This document shows, in pieces, positions 28,902 to 36,163 of a stretch of 36,163 bases of DNA. Each line of letters begins with the position of its first letter. The stretch's first letter is position 1. This DNA comes from Pseudomonadota bacterium. Lineage in GTDB: Bacteria > Bdellovibrionota_C > UBA2361 > OMII01. The position numbers and the translations under genes were made by a program. The notes below the pieces were generated by a model that was given only the letters and a program-made list of their open reading frames with translations, was not told the DNA's origin and searched no databases. The DNA lies in assembly GCA_900299035.1 (NCBI GenBank), contig OMIG01000259.1, positions 1 through 36,163 on the forward strand, read 5' to 3'.

Positions 28902-30563
28902 ATGTCAAAACAGGCTGGGCGCGCCTCTGCACGGCGAACCGCACACGAGAAGAGTGACACTCCAAAAGGAGATGAGCTCGCCAGCTTGCGAATTCCACAG
29001 GCCGAGCTTCGACAGCGCAAGAGTGTCGAGCGGATACTGGGGGAGTTAGAGGATCGCGCAGTCAGTGGCAAACTGCTTGTGGAGCTCCTTCTCGCCGATG
29101 GCGTTGCACGCCAAGCAGAGGCGCAGAGGGGGTTGCAACGGTGCGTGGATTTGCTCGAAAAGCTCGACCAGAGCCTCCCCGCATCATCACGCAAGAGACG
29201 ATCAGAAGCTAAAGCCCCCCTGGACGGAGACCTAAGAGAGAGAGTAAAGGCTGCGCGCAAAGCCGTTGAAGATCTTGCAAGCCGCTCCCAGGGCATCTCT
29301 GAGTTTCGTCAACGGAGCTTGCCGCAAGGCGACCTCGACCCTATTCCAGAGCGGCAGATCCGGACCTGCCTTGAGAATCTTCGTGTTCACCGGGCCAGCT
29401 TTCAGTCCAAGATGCTTGAGTTCCCCGCGGTAGCTGATGCGTGGCGAGGGCAGGTAACACGCGTTGCCGCAGGGGAGTTGTCCGCTAAATCAATTACGTT
29501 CTGGGACCCAGGGATCGGGCGGACAGAGGCTGAGGTGCGAGTCGAGGCTCAGGAGATCTTAAGGCGCATCTCTGAGGTCGAAGAGCCTTCTGTTGGCGGA
29601 TCTGAGGCTAAGCACAACGCCCAGATCGCAGCCCTGCTGTGCCGACTTCCGATGAAGCCGGAAAGAGCTCTCCAAATTGCGGCTCAGGTGGAGAGAGATG
29701 CTGCGAGGCTTGCCGCGCTTGAGAACAGCAGCGAGGATCTCTGCCAGTCGAATAGCGCTGTGGTTTCAGCAGAGCTGCAGACGCTGCGCGCGGGTCTCGG
29801 GGGCCAGGGACCAGAAGTTGCCGATCGGTTGGCTGAACTGCGCGAATTACGCGAGCCGTACTTGCGCCTAAGAGACTACGTCGTTGCGGTTAATGAAAGG
29901 CTGGTTCAATTTTGTGCCGGAAGGATCCGGCGAGGCGTGATAGAATTCGAGGAGCTGCTCCAGGCCGGGTCTCTTGGGCTAATGAGGGCTGTCGAGCGAT
30001 TCAATCCGGCAGCTACGAACCGTTTCTCAACTTTTGCGGTTTGGTGGATTAGGCAGCAGATTTTCGTCATGCGGCAGGAAGAGTCGCCCCTTATCAAGCT
30101 TCCGCGAAATCTCATCACGCCCCTCAGGACGCTGCAGCGATTGAGTGAGCACAACACGTCTCGCTCGGCAAACGAGGACGTGCTCGAAGCGCTTGACCTC
30201 AAGAGGTGGGAAAAGGCAGGGGTGTCCCTGGTTCGTCGCCAGATCCTTAGCATCGACCAGCGACTTTCTCCCTTCGGTGAGGGCGAGGAGCGGCTGGACA
30301 GCGTGCTCGAAGACACGCGCTTGCCAGATAGCCACCTTTTGGCGGAGAAGCATGAGCTGCTTGAGATGATCGACCAGACAATGAGCCAGCTCTCGGAGCG
30401 CGAGCGGCTGGTTATTCGCAAGCGATTCGGCCCGGCTGACACGAAGATGACCCTTGAAGCGATAGCTAAAGAGCTGAAACTCACCAAGGAGCGCGTTCGC
30501 CAGAAAGAGGAAAATGCCCTTAATTCGTTGCGGTGGCTCCTCAGAAAGTTCAGGGAAAACTAG
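28902..30563 (+). CDS. Sigma-70 family RNA polymerase sigma factor with a long non-canonical N-terminus
   Basis: EELLQAGSLGLMRAVERFNPAATNRFSTFAVWWIRQQIF (regions 2.2-2.4) and LSERERLVIRKRFG...TLEAIAKELKLTKERVRQKEENALNSLR (region 4). Confidence 0.88.
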   Translation: MSKQAGRASARRTAHEKSDTPKGDELASLRIPQAELRQRKSVERILGELEDRAVSGKLLVELLLADGVARQAEAQRGLQRCVDLLEKLDQSLPASSRKRRSEAKAPLDGDLRERVKAARKAVEDLASRSQGISEFRQRSLPQGDLDPIPERQIRTCLENLRVHRASFQSKMLEFPAVADAWRGQVTRVAAGELSAKSITFWDPGIGRTEAEVRVEAQEILRRISEVEEPSVGGSEAKHNAQIAALLCRLPMKPERALQIAAQVERDAARLAALENSSEDLCQSNSAVVSAELQTLRAGLGGQGPEVADRLAELRELREPYLRLRDYVVAVNERLVQFCAGRIRRGVIEFEELLQAGSLGLMRAVERFNPAATNRFSTFAVWWIRQQIFVMRQEESPLIKLPRNLITPLRTLQRLSEHNTSRSANEDVLEALDLKRWEKAGVSLVRRQILSIDQRLSPFGEGEERLDSVLEDTRLPDSHLLAEKHELLEMIDQTMSQLSERERLVIRKRFGPADTKMTLEAIAKELKLTKERVRQKEENALNSLRWLLRKFREN

Positions 30564-30639
30564 AGTTTTCGGGAGTTGCGCCGGCGCTAGGGGGTATTTA
30601 GCAAAAGCCCCCCTTTGCGCTATGCTCCCCGGCAGCGTT

Positions 30640-32202
30640 ATGGCAGCAGCAAGACCACCTACACCCTCGCACCAACAACCTGCGCTATCAAAGCGCCTTA
30701 GCGGCGTATTGCTTCACCCAAGCTCGCTCCCGGGAGGGCACGGAATTGGTGACATGGGGAGCTCGGCGGCAGACTTTATCGATTTTCTCCATGCCGCCAG
30801 GCAGAGCATCTGGCAAGTGCTTCCGATGGGCCCCACGATTGCTGAGGAGTACCACGGCCCGTACGCGAGCGTGTCGGCGTTTGCCGGAAACCCACTGCTG
30901 ATCTCTCTCGATGCGCTCGTCGAGGACGGGCTCCTCTCTCGTGCCGAACTAGACCGTCAGCGCCGCAAGGTATCTCTGAAGGGCAGTGACTCGCGGGTTG
31001 ATTTCCGGGCAGTGGAGGCGTTCAAGGCGCCGCTCCTGAAGCATGCTGCGCGCAACTTTGAGGGGAAGCGAGCAGATGCCGCGCTTGAGCGCTTCTCGAG
31101 GGAACAGCCCTGGGCGACGAATTACGCCCAGTACGCGGCGCTGCGGGAGCGCTTTCGCACGGGGCGGCAGCGTTGGCCAAAGGCTGTGAGGTTTAAGCCG
31201 AAGCGCCTGTCAGCGGCGCTCGATGTTCCGCTTTCGAAAGCGGAGGTTCGTGGCCAGCTCGTGCTGCAGCTCCTCTTCTTGAAGCAGTGGCAGGCGCTCC
31301 GCAGCCTCGCCCGCTCCAAGGGGGTGTACCTCTTCGGAGACCTGCCGATTTACGTCTCGAATGACAGCGCCGATGTGTGGGCATCTCCAGAGCTGTTTGA
31401 GGTTGACCGTAGCAGCGGCTCGCCGACATTGGTCTCAGGAGTTCCGCCGGATATCTTCAACTCAAAGGGGCAGCTTTGGGGGCATCCGCTCTACAACTGG
31501 AAGGCGATGGAGCGTGACGGGTTCCGTTGGTGGGTAGACCGCTTTCGCGCGCTGGCTGACTCGTTCGATATCGTTCGAGTCGACCATTTCAGGGCCTTTG
31601 AGTCTTACTGGGCGGTGCCCTACGGCTCACACAGCGCAAAGAGCGGAAGCTGGCTCAAGAGCCCCGGCGAGAAGCTCTTCTCGACGGTGCAGCGGAAGCT
31701 CGGGAGTCTCCCGTTTTTCGTCGAGGACTTGGGCCTCATCACGCCGGAGGTGCACGCCCTTCGTGAGAAGTTCTCCCTGATGGGCACTCGGGTGCTGCAG
31801 TTCGCCTTTAGTGGGGACCCTACGGGCTCTAGCAAGAGCCGGCACCATCCGGTCAACACTCCACAGCACACCGTGACCTACACAGCGACCCACGACAATG
31901 CGCCCGTCGGCGACTGGTTCGCCAGCCTGCCGTCGGCGAACCGCGCCAAGATTCGAGGCCTGCTCAACGACTGCTCGGCGGAGGAGGTTCCGGGGCAGTT
32001 TGTGCGGCTGGCGATGTCGCTCCCCGCCCGCGTCTGCATCATGCCCCTTCAGGACGTAATCGGCCTGGGCAAAGGCAGCCGCATGAACTGGCCGGGAACA
32101 GCTTCGTGGAAGAACTGGTCGTGGCGCTTCTCTGAGATACCGGCTGGCACGGCGAAGCGCATGGCGCACCTGTCAGAGATATTTGAGCGCAACAGGGACT
32201 AA
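30640..32202 (+). CDS. malQ: 4-alpha-glucanotransferase (track ORF starts at 30514; ATG 30640 preferred)
   Basis: GVLLHPSSLPGGHGIGDMGSSAADFIDFL, QSIWQVLPMGPT, DLPIYVSNDSADVWASPELF, VRVDHFRAFESYWAVP, TATHDNAPVGDWF. Confidence 0.95.
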   Translation: MAAARPPTPSHQQPALSKRLSGVLLHPSSLPGGHGIGDMGSSAADFIDFLHAARQSIWQVLPMGPTIAEEYHGPYASVSAFAGNPLLISLDALVEDGLLSRAELDRQRRKVSLKGSDSRVDFRAVEAFKAPLLKHAARNFEGKRADAALERFSREQPWATNYAQYAALRERFRTGRQRWPKAVRFKPKRLSAALDVPLSKAEVRGQLVLQLLFLKQWQALRSLARSKGVYLFGDLPIYVSNDSADVWASPELFEVDRSSGSPTLVSGVPPDIFNSKGQLWGHPLYNWKAMERDGFRWWVDRFRALADSFDIVRVDHFRAFESYWAVPYGSHSAKSGSWLKSPGEKLFSTVQRKLGSLPFFVEDLGLITPEVHALREKFSLMGTRVLQFAFSGDPTGSSKSRHHPVNTPQHTVTYTATHDNAPVGDWFASLPSANRAKIRGLLNDCSAEEVPGQFVRLAMSLPARVCIMPLQDVIGLGKGSRMNWPGTASWKNWSWRFSEIPAGTAKRMAHLSEIFERNRD

Positions 32203-32235
32203 GAATAAAAAAGGCAACTACTGGAGTCAGAGCGT

Positions 32236-33849
32236 ATGACACTCGGAACGAAGACAGTCGCGTATTTTTGCATGGAGTACGGGCTTGAGAACTCATTTAA
32301 GCTTTACTCTGGAGGGCTCGGCATCTTGGCGGGCGACATGCTCAAGGCCTCCCGAGATCTCAACGCGCCGGTAGTGGGCGTCGGCATCAAGTGGCTGCGG
32401 GGTTACACCGAGCAGGTGATATCGCCGGACGGCAAGACCGTTGACTGCTATCCGGAGCACGACTACCCGTTCCTAGAGGACACTGGGGTTACGGTGACCG
32501 TTAAGATTAAGGGGCAGCGGATCGGCTGCAAGGTTTGGAAGACCGAGCGGTTCGGCAACGTGCCGCTGTACCTGCTCGACACCAATATCCCCTCGAATGG
32601 CGAGCGGCTCTACACGGCGTTCCTGTATGGCGGCGGCACGGAAGAGCGGCTGGCGCAGGAGATCATCCTGGGAGTGGGCGGTTACAAGGCGCTCAAGGCG
32701 CTCGGCATAGACGTTGATACCTACCACTTTAACGAGGGCCACGCGGTCTTCGCTGGGCTTGAGATGCTGCGTGAAGAGGTAGAGGCGGGCACAGGCTTCA
32801 AGGACGCCATTGAGCGCGTGAAGAGCAAGACGGTGTTCACAACGCACACCCCCATTCCAGCCGGCAATGAGCGTCACCCGCTCGAGGCACTGCTCTACAC
32901 GGGCGCGAATCTCGGCTTCACTACAGATCAGCTAAGCTACATCGGCAACACGCCCTTTAACATGACAGTGGCAGCGCTGCGCCTCTCGCGGAAGGCAAAT
33001 GCTGTGGCCGAGCTGCACGGGGTTACGGCCCGCGACATGTGGAAAGGGGAGCAGCGCTGCTGTGAGATCCTCTCTATCACCAACGGCGTTCATCGGCCGA
33101 CCTGGGTAGCAGAGCCCTTTCTCTCGCAGCCGTCCGAGCCGGAGGCGATTTGGAAGGCGCACACTGCGGAGAAGCAGGCCCTCATAGACCTGGTGAAGGA
33201 GCGCACAGGCGTGGCACTCGATCCTGAGGTGCTGCTGGTGGGGTTCTCGCGCCGGGCCACGGGGTACAAGCGCGGCAACCTGCTCTTTTCAGACATGGGG
33301 AGAATTAAAAAGCTGCTCGATGGCAAGCGGCTTCAGGTGGTGTTTTCGGGGAAGTCGCATCCGCGTGACTTACAGGGCCGCAGTGTCATCGCTGAGCTGG
33401 TGGCGATGGCGAAAGCCTTCCCGGGGTCGGTGGTGTACCTGCCTGGGTACGACATGCGCATCGGCAGCGCGATGACGAGAGGCGCAGACATTTGGCTCAA
33501 CAACCCGAGGCGCCCGCTCGAAGCGTGCGGAACTTCCGGGATGAAGGCAGCCATGAACGGGGTCCTCAACGTAAGCATTCTTGACGGCTGGTGGCCGGAG
33601 GCTTGCAAGCACGGCGTCAACGGTTGGGCCATCGGCGGTGAAGACGTTCCTTCGTCTGTCGAAGAGCAAGACCGCCAAGATGCCTTGAACCTGTACTCGG
33701 TGCTTGAGCAAGAGGTCATCCCCACGTTCTACAACGACCGCGCCCGCTGGAAGGGCATGATGGCTGCGAGCATCCGCTCGTGCAGCGACCAGTTCTGCGC
33801 CCAGCGGATGGTGCGGGACTACTTTGAGAAGATGTACCGCCGACAGTGA
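32236..33849 (+). CDS. glgP: Alpha-glucan (glycogen/maltodextrin) phosphorylase family, short form
   Basis: VAYFCMEYGLENSFKLYSGGLGILAGDMLKASRDL; FNEGHAVFAGLEML; TNGVHRPTW; RPLEACGTSGMKAAMNGVLNVSILDGWWPE. Confidence 0.92.
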   Translation: MTLGTKTVAYFCMEYGLENSFKLYSGGLGILAGDMLKASRDLNAPVVGVGIKWLRGYTEQVISPDGKTVDCYPEHDYPFLEDTGVTVTVKIKGQRIGCKVWKTERFGNVPLYLLDTNIPSNGERLYTAFLYGGGTEERLAQEIILGVGGYKALKALGIDVDTYHFNEGHAVFAGLEMLREEVEAGTGFKDAIERVKSKTVFTTHTPIPAGNERHPLEALLYTGANLGFTTDQLSYIGNTPFNMTVAALRLSRKANAVAELHGVTARDMWKGEQRCCEILSITNGVHRPTWVAEPFLSQPSEPEAIWKAHTAEKQALIDLVKERTGVALDPEVLLVGFSRRATGYKRGNLLFSDMGRIKKLLDGKRLQVVFSGKSHPRDLQGRSVIAELVAMAKAFPGSVVYLPGYDMRIGSAMTRGADIWLNNPRRPLEACGTSGMKAAMNGVLNVSILDGWWPEACKHGVNGWAIGGEDVPSSVEEQDRQDALNLYSVLEQEVIPTFYNDRARWKGMMAASIRSCSDQFCAQRMVRDYFEKMYRRQ

Positions 33850-33956
33850 GCGCGCCTTCTAGGTTGGCGGCTTGGACGGGAGTGGGACGTCGGGCGTTAG
33901 TGAGGCAGAGAGCAAGAAGATGGCTGGGTAACCTTCTAGTCTCACTCTCTGCCGAG

Positions 33957-34067
33957 TTACATTGCAACAGCCCAAAGAGCGACTACTGCGAGCCCGAAGG
34001 CGAAAATGATCGCCTGAGCCAGCAAAAGATCCTTGGTAACTTCCACAAACACTCGAACTGCAGTCAT
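33957..34067 (-). CDS. 36-aa single-pass membrane sORF (MTAVRVFVEVTKDLLLAQAIIFAFGLAVVALWAVAM)
   Basis: ATG...TAA read on the minus strand, SD-like GAGGTG 4 nt before the ATG; below the length cut of the supplied ORF track. Confidence 0.6.
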   Translation of the reverse strand: MTAVRVFVEVTKDLLLAQAIIFAFGLAVVALWAVAM

Positions 34068-34494
34068 GAGACACCTCGATTCATCGGAGCCCAACAAGAA
34101 CTAGCACCGCGCTATCCTCTTAGGACTCTCCAGGCATCACCGAGAGCTGGTGAGGCCTAGAGAGCCTAGAGCAACGCGAAAGCTAAGGAAGGGAGAGCCG
34201 AAGAAGTAAGACAGGGTCGTAGGGACTGGGCCCATGCACGACACGCCAAACCGAAGCCATCTTCTTGCGCCTCTGAGGCTCTCGTCGGCTTGTACGACGG
34301 CAGCATCAGGGGCGCTGGACATAAGATTGCAAACTACCCGTGCCAGCGATTTTTTTGAGCTACTTAGTTATGGCAGTGGTTGAGAAAATAGCGCTTTATC
34401 CGCAAGAGGGAGGTTCCGAGAGAGAAAAAGCCTGCTAGATGAGGGCGTTGGAATGCTGCCACTTGCAGAGGGCCCAGAGACTTGATTCGCTTTC

Positions 34495-35259
34495 CTAGCT
34501 CCCGCCCGTGGCCAGCAGGTACGAGCGCATAAAGCCAGCAGTAAGCTGTTCAAGCAGCATGAGCACCCCTGAGCCGCCGTTGAAGATCCAGGCGAGCAGC
34601 ACGGCGAACAGGGTTAGGTTCCACGCGAAGATGTACAGGATTCCAACTCCGTACCCGCCACGGATCTCGTTTATGTCCGTTTGTATCGGGGAGATGTCTC
34701 GGACGTTAAGCGTTGTGTCCACGCCGTAGCAGATCCCCACAAGCAGGGCTGCCATGGCGTGGTCGCCGCGCAGGGCGACGCTGGCGCACACCAGGCCAAT
34801 GAAGGTGAAGACGGGCAGGATGTAGGGCGCCAGCGAGATGAGGGCGTTCATGTGGGCGGTGCGCTTGGTGTACGAGTACACGAAGTGCCCGGAGTTCTCG
34901 CCGATCTTCATGCCCTTGCGCTTGTTACCGACCAGGTTGGAGACGATTGCGTGTTTCGACTCATGGATGAGCACAGACACGTGGCCGCGGATGAGCGAGT
35001 GCCCGGCGAGCATCCCTGCAACGCACGAGCCGGCGAAGATCATGAGCGCACGCTCGTCGATCGGGCGCACGTTGAGCACTGTGAGAGCAGTTAAGAGCGT
35101 GCCAGTCGGCAGCAACACAAGCAGGGATAGAAAGAAGGCGAACCCTCCTATCTTCTGCCCGGGCGGCTGCTCTGGGACAGCCGGCTCGGTCTGGAAAGTC
35201 GGCGTGGGGAGAGGCGCTCCCTCCGGTTCAACAGGCTCGTAATCTTGGTCTCTGCTCAT
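34495..35259 (-). CDS. Multi-pass membrane protein, M50-like putative metallopeptidase
   Basis: HExxH in VLIHESKHAIVSNLVGNKRKG; several hydrophobic segments; conserved-looking DISPIQTDI segment. Confidence 0.6.
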   Translation of the reverse strand: MSRDQDYEPVEPEGAPLPTPTFQTEPAVPEQPPGQKIGGFAFFLSLLVLLPTGTLLTALTVLNVRPIDERALMIFAGSCVAGMLAGHSLIRGHVSVLIHESKHAIVSNLVGNKRKGMKIGENSGHFVYSYTKRTAHMNALISLAPYILPVFTFIGLVCASVALRGDHAMAALLVGICYGVDTTLNVRDISPIQTDINEIRGGYGVGILYIFAWNLTLFAVLLAWIFNGGSGVLMLLEQLTAGFMRSYLLATGGS

Positions 35260-35311
35260 CTTGGTAGGCGCTACGGCGTTACGATATCCTTAGCATGCAA
35301 CCGCGTTGCGG

Positions 35312-36163
35312 CTAAAACCCTAAAATATTGCGCTTGCCGCCCTGGCTGCCCTTGTTGCCTCCGTTCGAACCTCCGGAATCCGAGGGGCCTATGCCGAGCA
35401 GCCCGCCCACGACGCCTAAAGCCTCGCCGGGCAGGTTCGTTATGGTGCCTGCGAGAAGCTTCGTTACATCGGGCAGCACTACGATCATCGGGCTGCGGCC
35501 CTGAATCATCACTGGGACGACAAGCTGCTGGGCTTGGTTAAGGGCGCGATTGAGCCCCTTGAAGCTCTTAACGAGCCCCATCGAGACGTCTGGAGAGAAG
35601 GTAAACGTTGATGAGAGGCTCAGGTCGCCGTCGTTAGAGACTGTGCCGTCCACGGTGAACGAGCAGATGTCGCTCACAACCTTGACTCCCTTGAGGGTGG
35701 TCTGTCCGCCGCCGTAAGAGAAGGCTCCCGTTAGTTCTCGTATTGGCGTGTCACTTGAGGAGATGTGGCCCTTGTACTTGTCTGGTACGCCACTGGTAAG
35801 CAGTCCGCTGAAAACCGGAATGGACGCGAGGTTGTTGAGAACCTGCATGGGCAGGTTGTTTCCCTTCAGCACGCCGTCGGTGAGCAGGACTGTGCCGTCT
35901 GCCTTGAGCGACTTTGACATCTGATCGCCGGTCTGGCTCGAGACCGATGCGTTGAGGGAGTTAAGGGTGCCGGCAAGGGTCTGAGCGAGCGGCGGATTGA
36001 CGGCTTGCATTAACGGCTGAAGCTGAATCTGAGTAGCCGAGGGCTGAGAGGTTAACGTGCCTGGCTTGCCCTGGACGACCTTTGTAGGGACCGAAATATT
36101 CCCGCCGAAGCCACGCACGTTGAGCGTGCTTACGTCGACGCCCTTCGGTGAAATGCCCACAGC
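35312..36163 (-). CDS. AsmA-like C-terminal region protein, truncated by the window edge
   Basis: ADGTVLLTDGVLKGNNLPMQVLNNL...FSYGGGQTTLKGVKVVSDICSFTVDGTVSNDGDLSLSSTFTFSPDVS; Gly/Ser-rich tail; frame open at the edge. Confidence 0.65.
   Translation of the reverse strand, partial: AVGISPKGVDVSTLNVRGFGGNISVPTKVVQGKPGTLTSQPSATQIQLQPLMQAVNPPLAQTLAGTLNSLNASVSSQTGDQMSKSLKADGTVLLTDGVLKGNNLPMQVLNNLASIPVFSGLLTSGVPDKYKGHISSSDTPIRELTGAFSYGGGQTTLKGVKVVSDICSFTVDGTVSNDGDLSLSSTFTFSPDVSMGLVKSFKGLNRALNQAQQLVVPVMIQGRSPMIVVLPDVTKLLAGTITNLPGEALGVVGGLLGIGPSDSGGSNGGNKGSQGGKRNILGF

Noticed and set aside
33846-34160. 104-aa plus-strand ORF after glgP
   Set aside because: Irregular composition, starts before the glgP stop, and overlaps the better-supported minus-strand 36-aa sORF

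Overview
The window looks like a gene-dense, GC-rich bacterial chromosome segment, mostly core genes. From left to right: a GH15/phosphorylase-kinase-like glucan hydrolase with a translationally coupled CBM9-like protein; rimP-nusA-ylxR-infB-rbfA-nrnA-type DHH-truB; purA; yajC-secD-secF; a DnaJ-like/membrane methyltransferase pair on the minus strand; metG-pcm-LysM/M23 lipoprotein; tRNA-Arg(CCU); a YkvA+J-domain membrane protein; CBS, cysK and SpoU methyltransferase genes; an IHF/HU gene; small orphan proteins; a YqiA-like esterase; asd-truA; an unusual sigma-70 family factor; malQ-glgP; an M50-like membrane protein; and a truncated AsmA-like protein. The best candidate for something undescribed is just 3' of tRNA-Arg(CCU). 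The 3' part of the tRNA plus 35 bp of flank (64 bp in total) is perfectly repeated 171 bp downstream. The second copy can be read as a tRNA-like unit: same 7-nt acceptor 5' strand, same T-arm, same encoded CCA. Its D-arm and anticodon-arm region is replaced by about 107 nt made of consecutive inverted repeats. Other leads are a 9-bp dyad bracketing the putative IHF/HU promoter, an unlisted 36-aa transmembrane sORF with a Shine-Dalgarno, a sigma factor with a long non-canonical N-terminus, and several structured intergenic regions. No CRISPR array, rRNA, transposase or integrase was seen. All family calls come from reading the translations by eye; no database search was run.
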